Origin: Campylobacter corcagiensis
GTDB lineage: Bacteria; Campylobacterota; Campylobacteria; Campylobacterales; Campylobacteraceae
Assembly: GCF_013201645.1 (NCBI RefSeq)
Contig: NZ_CP053842.1
Coordinates: forward strand, 1,488,001 to 1,552,000
Length of the DNA stretch: 64,000 bases
Direction of reading: 5' to 3'
This document shows, one piece after another, positions 1 to 7,550 of the stretch. Positions within the stretch are counted from its first letter, which is position 1; every line of letters starts with the position of its first letter. Made by a program: the position numbers and the translations under genes. The notes under the pieces were generated by a model. The model ran no database searches, was not told where the DNA came from, and worked only from the letters and a program-made list of their open reading frames with translations.

Positions 1-603
1 ACAAATGGTGTTGGGTGCGTGTGTATAATGGGCAAAAGTGGCTCTGGAAAGTCAATGTTTGCTAAAAGTTTTATAAAGCTTTTTGATAGCGATTTTAAAC
101 TAAGTGCAGATAAATTTGAAGTTTTTAACCAAAATATTTTACATTTAAAGGGTGCAAATTTAAGAGAATTTAGGCAAAAAACCTCTGCTTTGATTTTTCA
201 AAATCCAGTTGGTTCTTTGCATCCGCTTTTAAATATTGGAGATAGCTTTAATCTATATCTGAAAAAAACTATAAAAAATCCTAAAAAAGTAGCTTTTGAG
301 TATTTACAAAAGCTTGGGTTTGATGATTTAAACCTTCTTTGGCATAAATTTCCATATGAACTAAGTGGTGGCGAAGCAAGTAGAGTAAATATCGCTATTG
401 CGCTTTGTTTAAAACCAAAAATGCTAATTTGTGATGAGATAACAGCAAGCCTTGATACTATAAATCAAAAAGCAGTTATTGATATCATAAATTTAATCAA
501 ACAAGACCGCCAAATAATCTTTATCACGCACCAAAAAAGCGTTGCAAACTCTGTTGGAGATAGCTTTTATGAGATGAAAAATGGAGAACTAAAGCCATGC
601 TAG
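1..603 (+). CDS. ABC transporter ATP-binding protein, 5' end cut by window (nickel/peptide type)
   Basis: The reading frame is open to base 1 (TNGVGCVCIMGKSG...), so the start lies upstream of the window and the GTG at 19 is probably internal. Walker A (GKSGSGKS) is at the extreme N-terminus of what is visible, the ABC signature is LSGGEASRV, and Walker B is LICDEITASLD followed by the H-loop ITHQ. The visible protein lacks the C-terminal oligopeptide-binding extension of OppD/DppD, giving a short ATPase like those of the Campylobacter NikZYXWV nickel importer (family knowledge). It overlaps the next ATPase gene by 7 bases, so the two likely form a heterodimeric ATPase pair. The substrate (nickel or peptide) is inference because the permease genes are outside the window. 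Confidence 0.85.
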   Translation, partial: TNGVGCVCIMGKSGSGKSMFAKSFIKLFDSDFKLSADKFEVFNQNILHLKGANLREFRQKTSALIFQNPVGSLHPLLNIGDSFNLYLKKTIKNPKKVAFEYLQKLGFDDLNLLWHKFPYELSGGEASRVNIAIALCLKPKMLICDEITASLDTINQKAVIDIINLIKQDRQIIFITHQKSVANSVGDSFYEMKNGELKPC

Positions 604-1310
604 AGGTTAAAAATATTACTTTGTCATATGACTTTAAAGAGCATTTTAACAAAAAAGCTAAAAAACTAACCATTTTAAACGATATAAGTTTTAGCTTAGA
701 AAGTGGTGAAAATTTATCCATACTTGGCGTAAGCGGAAGTGGTAAAAGCTCGTTAGCTAGGGTTATAGCTGGTCTTATAAAACCACAAAGCGGAACTATT
801 TTGCTAAACGGTAAGAGTTTAAATTTTGATAATTTTAAAGAATTTTCTAAAATATCACTTCTTATGCAAAATCAAAAATCCTGCCTAAACCCAGCCCTTA
901 AAATCAAAACATCACTAAAGCTTTTAGAAAAATACCAAAACACAAAATTTATAGGAATCTTAGACAGTCTAAAAAGCCTAAATTTAAGCAAAAACACCCT
1001 TGATAAATATCCACACGAGTTAAGTGGTGGCGAAGCAAGTAGAGTTGGGATTTTAAAATCTTTACTTATAAAATCTGAAATTTTAATACTAGATGAGATA
1101 ACATCTGGTCTTGATGATGATAATATCGCTCAACTTTTAGAGCTTATAAAAGGTATAAAAACTAGCATAATTTTTATAACTCATGATCTAAATTTAGCGC
1201 AAAAAGTATCTAAAAATTTCATCATCATAGAAAGTGCTAATCTTGTGACATATGGCAAATTTAGCGATATGCAAAATGATGAAATAGTTAAAAAATATCA
1301 AAATATTTAA
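597..1310 (+). CDS. ABC transporter ATP-binding protein (second of a pair, nickel/peptide type)
   Basis: The 237-residue cytoplasmic ATPase has Walker [10 protein letters not shown] near residue 45, a Q-loop (LLMQNQKS), the signature LSGGEASRVG and Walker B ILILDEITSGLD, then the switch ITHD. It starts at ATG 597 inside the end of the preceding ATPase gene, so translation is probably coupled. Both ATPases share the unusual signature tail GGEASRV, which suggests an old duplication. Like its partner it is short and lacks a C-terminal regulatory domain, which fits NikV/NikW-like nickel importer ATPases better than full OppF. Substrate assignment remains an inference. Confidence 0.85.
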   Translation: MLEVKNITLSYDFKEHFNKKAKKLTILNDISFSLESGENLSILGVSGSGKSSLARVIAGLIKPQSGTILLNGKSLNFDNFKEFSKISLLMQNQKSCLNPALKIKTSLKLLEKYQNTKFIGILDSLKSLNLSKNTLDKYPHELSGGEASRVGILKSLLIKSEILILDEITSGLDDDNIAQLLELIKGIKTSIIFITHDLNLAQKVSKNFIIIESANLVTYGKFSDMQNDEIVKKYQNI

Positions 1311-1320
1311 AAATAATTAA

Positions 1321-1326
1321 TATAAT
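1321..1326 (+). promoter_or_regulatory. -10 box for the solute-binding protein gene
   Basis: A TATAAT hexamer lies 43 bases before the ATG at 1370, in AT-rich DNA without a recognisable -35, as is typical of sigma70 promoters in Campylobacter. An RBS (AAGGA, then TAGAAA) precedes the start. Confidence 0.6.
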
Positions 1327-1369
1327 CACAAAAGCCCTTAGTTTAAGGAATTTATACAAAGGATAGAAA

Positions 1370-2173
1370 ATGAAAAAAATTCTAACAATTTTTACAGCTT
1401 TAGCACTTAGCTTTATCACGCTTAATGCTTCTTCGCTTGATGAGATACAAAAGCGTGGCATAGTTAAAATAGGAGTTTTTGGCGATAAGTTGCCATTTGG
1501 ATATATCGATAGCGATGGTAAAAACGCAGGATATGACATAGAACTTGCTAAAAGAATAGCAAAAGAGCTTTTTGGCGATGAGAGCAAGGTAGAGTATTTG
1601 TTAGTCGATCCAGCTACAAGAGTTGAATTTTTAAACGCTAATAAAGTTGATATTATATTAGCAAATTTCACTAAAACAAAAGAGAGAGAAAGAGTTGTTG
1701 ACTTTGCAAGTCCGTATATGAAGGTAAGCATTGGCGTTGTTAGTAAAGAAAGTAATCCTATTAAAAGCGTTGATGACTTAAAAGGCAAAACTTTGCTTAT
1801 CAATAAAGGAACAACTTCGGATCTATATTTCACTAAAAACAAACCAGACGCAAAGATATTAAAATTTGATCAAATCGCTGAGACTTTAGCTGCTATGCTT
1901 GATGGTAGGGGCGATGCGTTAGCACATGATAATGTATTTTTATTTGCCTGGGCAAAAAATAATCCTGGACATGTAGTTGCTATTGAGGCTTTAGGAAATG
2001 AAGATGTTATTGCTCCAGCTGTTAAAAAAGGCAACAAAGAGCTTCTAAATTGGCTAAATGAGCTAATCGCAAAGCTTGAGAGTGAGAAATTTTTCGCTGC
2101 TGCTTATGATAAAACTATTCGCCCAGTTTATGGTGATGATATCAATCCAGCAAGTGTTTTGATAGAAAAATAA
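1370..2173 (+). CDS. Amino-acid ABC transporter periplasmic solute-binding protein
   Basis: The 267-residue protein has a Sec signal peptide (MKKILTIFTALALSFITLNA) followed by a bacterial extracellular solute-binding protein family 3 fold. Seen motifs are the N-terminal strand KIGVFGDKLPFGYID, the GYDIELAKRIAKEL segment, and the ligand-binding TRVEFLNANKVDIILANFT, where a conserved Arg normally grips the substrate carboxylate. It resembles the CjaA/CjaC/PEB1 group of Campylobacter amino-acid binding proteins. No permease or ATPase of the amino-acid type is adjacent, and the ATPases upstream are of another class, so it has its own promoter and may work with a transporter elsewhere. The exact amino acid is not readable from sequence. 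Confidence 0.85.
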   Translation: MKKILTIFTALALSFITLNASSLDEIQKRGIVKIGVFGDKLPFGYIDSDGKNAGYDIELAKRIAKELFGDESKVEYLLVDPATRVEFLNANKVDIILANFTKTKERERVVDFASPYMKVSIGVVSKESNPIKSVDDLKGKTLLINKGTTSDLYFTKNKPDAKILKFDQIAETLAAMLDGRGDALAHDNVFLFAWAKNNPGHVVAIEALGNEDVIAPAVKKGNKELLNWLNELIAKLESEKFFAAAYDKTIRPVYGDDINPASVLIEK

Positions 2174-2213
2174 ATATGATTTCTTAAATTTATAAAAGTT
2201 GTATAAATTTAAC

Positions 2214-2234
2214 TTAGCCCCAAAGCGGGGCTAA
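2214..2234. terminator. GC-rich hairpin between convergent genes
   Basis: The stem TTAGCCCC / GGGGCTAA (8 bp) with loop AAAGC stands out in very AT-rich DNA, lying 40 bases after the solute-binding gene and 33 bases beyond the receptor gene stop on the other strand. Neither side has a clean T-run, so termination is inferred from position and stem strength. Confidence 0.5.
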
Positions 2235-2267
2235 TGAAAAAGGAGTTTTTAAAATGGTTTTTAAAAA

Positions 2268-4355
2268 TTAAAAGTCATATCTATAACTTAACCAAAAATT
2301 TCGTCTATCTGTAAAATCGCTATACTCGTTTGTATAAGTTGGAACTATTTCTCCATATCCATTTCTTCTATTTCCAGTGTGAACTGGCTCGATATACTCT
2401 TTATCAAAGATATTATTTACTACGAAATTTATAGTTTGGTTCTCATTGATTTTATACTGCATTCCTAAATCAAACGCGTAAAAATCCTTATATTTTGGCA
2501 CATTTTTCTTACCTCTTCCTGTATTTATGTGATCAAGCCTAGCTCTAGCTTTAAAAAACGCACTAAAATAGCCTATTTCATAGTTGATTTTTGCCATTGC
2601 AACTTGCCTTGGAACATCGCCTATGACATCTCCGTAGTTTTTACCACTTGTTTTATTTTTCTTATCGATATAGGTGTAACTTGCATCAAAGCTAAATCCA
2701 TTAAATTTAGCAGTATTTATGCCTATTTCTATACCTTTTGTCTGAGTTTTATTTAAGTTTTGCATACTTCTACAAACAAAGCTGTTTCCATCGCAAATTC
2801 CATGACCTGCATTTGTTCCATTAGGGACATTATGCACAGATTTTATCTCATCTTTAAAGTCAGTTATAAAGCCAGTTAGCGAGATATTCATAATATCAGG
2901 AATGTTAATATTCATACCTAGTTCGTAGTTTATGCTACTTTCGGGTTTTAAATCAGGATTTCCAAAGGTCGCAGAATCACCTGATAATGCAGCTAAGCCC
3001 TTGTTTAAATCTTTTGGACTTGGAGTTTTATACCCTTTTGCAACGCCACCTTTTAGGGTTAGATAATCATTTGCATGATAGACTAAATAAACCCTTGGAA
3101 CTATTTCTGAACCAAAAATATCATTATAAAGATATCTAAGACCTGTTGTAAAGATCAAATCATTAGTTATAAGCCACTCATTTTCAGCATAAACGGCTAA
3201 GTTTTTTTGAGATTTTGTCCCTTCAAATGAGACAACATTACTTACTTTTCTATCATAAAGTTCTTCTTTATCAAATCTTAATCCAAAAGTTGTGATAAAA
3301 TCACCCCACGACCCAACGCTAAATGGAAGTACCGCCTTGCTTTCAGCAGTGTACATTTTACTATCAAAGCCCTTAAACGAGCCACTTCCATACATGTGGT
3401 TGTATTGTAAATACGAATTTGTTGAGCCCCAGTTGTAAGTTCCATCGTGATTTAATACAAAAGTATCTTTTTGTGTTTTATAATAAAACGGTCTTGCACC
3501 TTGAGCAACCCCATTTACTGGCTTCATCGCGACACTTCCGCCAGCTTTTTTAGTAATTATCTCATTTGTTGTATGGTCATAATCTAAATAAAAATGGTTA
3601 TTTTCATTTAAAGAGTAGTCCAGCCTTAAGCCAAAGTTTAAGTTTTTATACTCACCTGGTCCGCCATAAGCCTTTTCTATCTCTCTTGCACTGCTTGGAA
3701 CTCCAGGCCATTTTACATCGTTTTGTTCTTTTGTATAATAGCCAAATCTAAGCCCAAAAGATAGCACATCATCAATCACAGGCGTTGATGCAAAAGCACT
3801 TGTTCCCCAGCTGTTTCCATACTCGGAGTGCTGTTGCAAACCACCCTCTACTTGAATGGACCCAGTTGGTTTATTTGGGTGCTTTTTAGTGATGATATTT
3901 ACAACACCACCAACTGCTTCTGAGCCATAAAGCGTTGAAGCAGGACCCTTTATAACCTCAACTCTTTCTATCATACCAACTGGTGGCATAAAAGCTGACG
4001 CAGTTGCATCCATTCCGTTAGAATACATCCCATCAACTGCATTTTGCCTTTTTCCATCGATTAAAATAAGAGTATATTTTGGACCAAAGCCTCTTATATT
4101 AAACGATCTAAGACCGCTATTTCCATGCACACTTGTATCAACGCCAGGGATTTCTTCTATCATCTCACCGATATCTTTTACAGGGCGTTTTTGTAAATCT
4201 TCACCTTTTATAACGCTAATACTTGCTGGTGCGTCGATCAACTGCTGGGCATAACCAGAGGCTGAGACAACCTCTATCTCATCGAGCTTTATAGTCTCAT
4301 TTGCAAAACCAAATGAACAAACTAAAGCTAAGCTAAGAGTGGTTTTTCTACTCAT
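2268..4355 (-). CDS. TonB-dependent outer-membrane receptor (ferric siderophore type, CfrA/CirA-like)
   Basis: This 695-residue receptor has a signal peptide (about residues 1-18, ending FGFANE), a TonB box-like segment DEIEVVSASG, and a plug domain to about residue 160 with the family motifs LIDGKRQ, IERVEVIKGPASTLYGSEAVGGVVNIITK. The rest is a C-terminal 22-strand barrel that ends in an aromatic residue (SYRYDF). Such receptors import ferric siderophores using the TonB-ExbBD complex. Overall it looks like the Campylobacter enterobactin receptors CfrA/CfrB, but the ligand cannot be fixed by eye. A near-perfect Fur box at 4427-4441 upstream supports iron repression. No TonB or siderophore ABC genes are adjacent. 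Confidence 0.9.
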   Translation of the reverse strand: MSRKTTLSLALVCSFGFANETIKLDEIEVVSASGYAQQLIDAPASISVIKGEDLQKRPVKDIGEMIEEIPGVDTSVHGNSGLRSFNIRGFGPKYTLILIDGKRQNAVDGMYSNGMDATASAFMPPVGMIERVEVIKGPASTLYGSEAVGGVVNIITKKHPNKPTGSIQVEGGLQQHSEYGNSWGTSAFASTPVIDDVLSFGLRFGYYTKEQNDVKWPGVPSSAREIEKAYGGPGEYKNLNFGLRLDYSLNENNHFYLDYDHTTNEIITKKAGGSVAMKPVNGVAQGARPFYYKTQKDTFVLNHDGTYNWGSTNSYLQYNHMYGSGSFKGFDSKMYTAESKAVLPFSVGSWGDFITTFGLRFDKEELYDRKVSNVVSFEGTKSQKNLAVYAENEWLITNDLIFTTGLRYLYNDIFGSEIVPRVYLVYHANDYLTLKGGVAKGYKTPSPKDLNKGLAALSGDSATFGNPDLKPESSINYELGMNINIPDIMNISLTGFITDFKDEIKSVHNVPNGTNAGHGICDGNSFVCRSMQNLNKTQTKGIEIGINTAKFNGFSFDASYTYIDKKNKTSGKNYGDVIGDVPRQVAMAKINYEIGYFSAFFKARARLDHINTGRGKKNVPKYKDFYAFDLGMQYKINENQTINFVVNNIFDKEYIEPVHTGNRRNGYGEIVPTYTNEYSDFTDRRNFWLSYRYDF

Positions 4356-4426
4356 TGCATTTTCCTTATTAATAAATTTTAAACATTAGGTATTTTATCT
4401 TTAATAAACTTACAATAAGATAAATT

Positions 4427-4441
4427 TGATAGTAATTATCA
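4427..4441 (-). promoter_or_regulatory. Fur box upstream of the TonB-dependent receptor
   Basis: The 15-mer reads TGATAATTACTATCA on the minus strand, 14 of 15 identical to the 7-1-7 Fur consensus TGATAAT-N-ATTATCA. It lies 72 bases upstream of the receptor ATG. A second imperfectly related inverted repeat, TTTATCTT (4394-4401) with AAGATAAA (4417-4424), lies between it and the gene. Confidence 0.7.
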
Positions 4442-4581
4442 TTAATTAAAAATAAATTTTATTAATTTAGAAAACATACATTTGTAAATATTATAAAACA
4501 AACTTTTAGTTAGTAAATTCATACGAGACAGTTTATTTTTTAGTTATAAATTTATTCAACAATTAAATTTGGGTAATATTT

Positions 4582-4612
4582 TTAAAAGCGACCCTAAAAA
4601 TTTAAGATCGCC
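4582..4612 (-). terminator. Probable terminator of gltS
   Basis: Read on the minus strand, GCGAT pairs with GTCGC (one G-U pair) around a loop of about 16 bases and is followed by TTTTAAAAA. It lies just after the gltS stop. The stem is short, so this is moderate evidence. Confidence 0.4.
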
Positions 4613-4643
4613 TCTTTATGAAATCAATATAAAATTTATCTTT

Positions 4644-5915
4644 TTATCCAAACAAAGGAAGCTTTAAGAAAAGCGTGATAGTTAAAGCATTTGCGATATC
4701 TACAAAAAATCCACCCATTATCGGAACGATAATAAATGCGATATTTGATGGTCCAAAGTGATAAGTTACTGCTTGAAGGTTTGCTACAGCTGTTGGAGTT
4801 GCACCCATTCCAAAACCACAATGCCCAGCTACTAAGCACGCTGCATCATAGTCTTTGCCACAAATACTAAATGTCACATATCTAACCCAAAGGATTATCA
4901 CAACAGTTTGAATAGCTAAAAGCACTACCAAAGGCACGGCTAACTTGGTAAGTTCTACTAAATTTAGAGTCATTATCGCCATTGCTAAAAACATCGATAA
5001 GCTTACATTTCCTATTACCCCAACTTCTCTATCAAAAACTTGATGGATATTAAAATAAGACAAAGAATTTCTAACTAAAATACCGGTAAAAAGACACCAC
5101 ACAAATGTTGGCATTGTTATAGCGCTACCTTTTGTAAGGGCTGCTATAGTTGTTCCTACAAACATAGAAAACGCAAAAAGCCCCATACTTGTAAGAAATG
5201 ACTCAGTTGTTATTAGGCGTTGTTTTTCAGGTTCAGCAAAAGCATAATCACTTGTGCTATTTTCACTTGCAAGCTCAGTTGGTTTTAAATTATACTTTGT
5301 GATAAGTCTTCCAGCAATCGGACCGCCTAAAAGTCCACCCGCTATAAGTCCATAAGTAGCACTCGCCATAGCAACTTCTATAGCTATACTGAAGTTATAT
5401 GGATCTGCACTAAAGACATTACCCCACGCTGCACCTGTGCCATGACCTCCACTTAGAGTGATAGAACCAGCTAAAAGTCCAAGTAGTGGGTTTTCGCCCA
5501 TAGCACTCATAACACCAATTCCGACGATGTTTTGTACAAAAAGAAAAAGACAAACAGAAATTCCAAAAAGTACTAGAAGTTTGCCACCTTTTTTAAGGCT
5601 TGCAAAGTCCGCACTAAGACCCACAGAAGTAAAAAACATAAGCATAAATGGATCTTTTATACTCTCTTCAAAAGTTATTTTCACACCAAATACAACTTGA
5701 GATATAAAAAACACAAAAGCAAAAATAAGTCCACCAGTTACTGGTATTGGAATATCATATTTTCTTAAAAATTTCCAGTTTTTAGTAATAAGCCCACCAA
5801 CTAAAAGCACTAGGCAAATAGCCAGTAAAGTAGCATAAAAATCAAGCCTAATAGTTACCATTTCAGCCGTTTTGGTAATAGTAGCAAAAGCGAAATTTGT
5901 TATATTTTCATTCAT
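4644..5915 (-). CDS. gltS: Sodium/glutamate symporter GltS
   Basis: This 423-residue integral inner-membrane protein has about 10-12 hydrophobic segments. It matches the GltS family: an N-terminal segment with LLVGGLITKNWKFLRKYDIPIPVTGGL, the glycine-rich re-entrant region ITLSGGHGTGAAWG (about residue 155), and a second related loop GHCGFGMGATPTAVANLQAV near the C-terminus. GltS imports glutamate with sodium. It is monocistronic, with an RBS (AAAGGA) before the ATG and its own weak terminator. It sits in a window that also holds gdhA, consistent with glutamate use as a carbon and nitrogen source, but the two are 24 kb apart. Confidence 0.95.
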   Translation of the reverse strand: MNENITNFAFATITKTAEMVTIRLDFYATLLAICLVLLVGGLITKNWKFLRKYDIPIPVTGGLIFAFVFFISQVVFGVKITFEESIKDPFMLMFFTSVGLSADFASLKKGGKLLVLFGISVCLFLFVQNIVGIGVMSAMGENPLLGLLAGSITLSGGHGTGAAWGNVFSADPYNFSIAIEVAMASATYGLIAGGLLGGPIAGRLITKYNLKPTELASENSTSDYAFAEPEKQRLITTESFLTSMGLFAFSMFVGTTIAALTKGSAITMPTFVWCLFTGILVRNSLSYFNIHQVFDREVGVIGNVSLSMFLAMAIMTLNLVELTKLAVPLVVLLAIQTVVIILWVRYVTFSICGKDYDAACLVAGHCGFGMGATPTAVANLQAVTYHFGPSNIAFIIVPIMGGFFVDIANALTITLFLKLPLFG

Positions 5916-6063
5916 TTGTGTCCTTTTTTAGATTTTTAAATCTGTATTTTAGTATAAATTTGCTTTGATTTTCTTTTGTATATCTTAAATTACTCAAATT
6001 TTGAGAAAAATAGTTACAAATTTTATCAAGCATATATCTTAAAATATAAAATTAAGTAATAAA

Positions 6064-6089
6064 AACTACCCTAAATTTATAGGGTAGTT
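6064..6089 (-). terminator. Rho-independent terminator of the TM2 gene cluster
   Basis: A perfect 9-bp stem (AACTACCCT / AGGGTAGTT) with an 8-base loop is followed on the minus strand by TTTTTATTA, 12 bases past the stop of the last TM2 gene. Confidence 0.85.
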
Positions 6090-6100
6090 ATATATCTAAA

Positions 6101-6487
6101 CTAGCTTTTCTCAAAATAACTATTTTTTCTTTTTACTTCAAGCAGTGCCGAGCTTATTTTATCAAAATTATCTTTTTGTATACCCACATAAACATAATAA
6201 ATATCAATAAGATTCCATATAAAAAGTGTAAGCCATCCTAGCAAAAGTTTTGCTATGCCATAACCAATATCTCCTTTATAAAATCTATCAACTGAAAAAA
6301 CTCCAAGGAAAAATCCTAAAGCAAGTCCGATTATAGGACTTTTAAGCTCTAAAATATAGAGTGGCTCAAGGGCTTTTTTATTTACAATATTTATATTTTC
6401 AAGCTCCTTTGAAAGATAAGCAAACTGTGCATCGTTAAGTTTATCATTCCACATCATTAATATAGCTGTTTTTTCATTACTCGACAT
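6101..6487 (-). CDS. TM2-domain membrane protein (third of three)
   Basis: The 128-residue protein has a cytoplasmic-looking N-terminal 50 residues, then two hydrophobic helices (about 53-70 and 78-100) joined by the TM2-family motif VDRFYKGDIGYGIAKLL. It is the only one of the three neighbours that keeps the full DRF motif of TM2 proteins. It starts at ATG 6487, 11 bases inside the preceding gene, so expression is coupled. TM2-domain proteins have no firmly known bacterial role. The N-terminal region shares the pattern of 'L-x-K-E-L / L.LKSP.I' with its two neighbours, showing they are paralogues. Confidence 0.75.
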   Translation of the reverse strand: MSSNEKTAILMMWNDKLNDAQFAYLSKELENINIVNKKALEPLYILELKSPIIGLALGFFLGVFSVDRFYKGDIGYGIAKLLLGWLTLFIWNLIDIYYVYVGIQKDNFDKISSALLEVKRKNSYFEKS

Positions 6488-6929
6488 TTTTATCTCCTTT
6501 AGTGTTTTTTACCTCATTTATAACATAAAATATCTTATCTAAATTCTCTTTTCTTACCTTTGGTCCAGTTGTAAAAAGATCAGCTATCCACCAAATAAGC
6601 ACCCCAATGGTCAAAATACCATACAAAATAGACATCTCATCACTATCAAAAACATCAACAACCACGCTTATTAAATATAGCCCTAGTTTTAATGCCCCCA
6701 TTAAAGTCTCGCCTATCATAAAACGATTTACTCCAAAATGTCCAAGCAAAAAGCTTCCCACCCAAAATATTACTGCTGGACTTTTAAGTTTTAAAAATGG
6801 AATTCTTTCAAAAACTCTATCTCTTTGCTCATCACTAAGCGTATCAAGCTTATCTATAAGCTTTTGTTTTAAAATCTCATCTTTTGGCAATTTCTTTTCT
6901 AAAGCTAAAAAAATACTTGCTGAATTCAT
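6477..6929 (-). CDS. TM2-domain membrane protein (second of three)
   Basis: The 150-residue paralogue has an N-terminal soluble segment of about 50 residues ending FLKLKSPAVIFWVGSFLLG, a helix, a degenerate TM2 motif (GVNRFMIGETLMGALKLG), and a second hydrophobic stretch (about 80-125) with the WWIADLFTTG end typical of TM2 proteins. It begins at ATG 6929, overlapping the stop of the first TM2 gene by four bases (ATGA), and is itself overlapped by the third. A cytoplasmic C-terminal tail is predicted. Function is not known. Confidence 0.75.
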   Translation of the reverse strand: MNSASIFLALEKKLPKDEILKQKLIDKLDTLSDEQRDRVFERIPFLKLKSPAVIFWVGSFLLGHFGVNRFMIGETLMGALKLGLYLISVVVDVFDSDEMSILYGILTIGVLIWWIADLFTTGPKVRKENLDKIFYVINEVKNTKGDKNVE

Positions 6930-7381
6930 TTCATATCCTTTTTAAGTAAATTAATTATTTTATTATAATTGTGATTTCTCGTGTAATTTCCCATAGTAAA
7001 CATATCAACCAAACACCAAACAGAGTTAAGACTAAAAAATAGCAAAAACCCCATAAAGTAAACACTAAAAAATTGATAACTTTCGCTATAAACAGCACTG
7101 AAAGATAAGATAAAAAACAAAATAGTTAAAAATGTAAAAACAACTCTTAATATCCCATAGCCATTTTTACCAAGCATAAAGTAATTTAGTCCTATAAAGC
7201 CAAGAGCAAAATTTCCACCCCAAATAACAATCAAAGGCTCTTTTAAATCAAGTTCTAAAACTCTCCTTATAAAGTTACTCTGCTGACTTTTATCAAGAAG
7301 ATAAAATCTCTCATCTATGAGTTTTAGTTTGGCTCTATCTTTTGGTAGAAAAGCACTTAGGCTTTTAGTTATATGGCACAT
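6926..7381 (-). CDS. TM2-domain membrane protein (first of three)
   Basis: The 151-residue first gene of the cluster has an RBS (AGGATACAA) directly before ATG 7381. The N-terminal half is charged (LSAFLPKDRAKLKLIDERF) and shares LDLKEPLIVIWGGNFALGFIGLNYFMLGKNGYGILRV with the TM2 pattern, though the DRF motif is replaced by NYF. The C-terminal half has an extended hydrophobic region and the family-type ending VDMFTMGNYTRNHN. The three tandem paralogues probably act as a hetero-oligomeric membrane assembly, which is inference from overlap and similarity only. Confidence 0.7.
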   Translation of the reverse strand: MCHITKSLSAFLPKDRAKLKLIDERFYLLDKSQQSNFIRRVLELDLKEPLIVIWGGNFALGFIGLNYFMLGKNGYGILRVVFTFLTILFFILSFSAVYSESYQFFSVYFMGFLLFFSLNSVWCLVDMFTMGNYTRNHNYNKIINLLKKDMK

Positions 7382-7500
7382 TTGTATCCTAAATGATTTT
7401 TAATAATCGTATCTAAATTTAAATTACAATTTTCTTAATATTTAACTAAATTCTAATCAAAATTAATCCAATTTATAGATATGCTTTAATGTATCCAAAT

Positions 7501-7542
7501 TTTAATGTAAATTTGCTACAATAAGCTCAAATTTACATTAAA
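7501..7542. promoter_or_regulatory. Promoter with a perfect 15-bp inverted repeat flanking the -10
   Basis: The arms TTTAATGTAAATTTG (7501-7515) and CAAATTTACATTAAA (7528-7542) are exact reverse complements with 12 bases between them. The gap contains a -10-like TACAAT (7517-7522) preceded by TTTGC. A third half-site TTTAATGTA lies at 7485-7493. The RBS AAAGGA follows directly. The arrangement looks like an operator, since only the right arm would be inside the transcript. Confidence 0.6.
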
Positions 7543-7550
7543 GGATAAAA

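Noticed and set aside
1-1310. Dipeptide transporter assignment for the two ATPases.
   Set aside because: They are too short for OppD/OppF and lack the C-terminal domain, so only a general nickel/peptide call is made.
2235-2315. 26-codon frame (ATG after the hairpin at 2214-2234, MKKEFLKWFLK...).
   Set aside because: It is short, runs into the receptor gene antisense, and looks like chance, although an AAGGAG lies within it.
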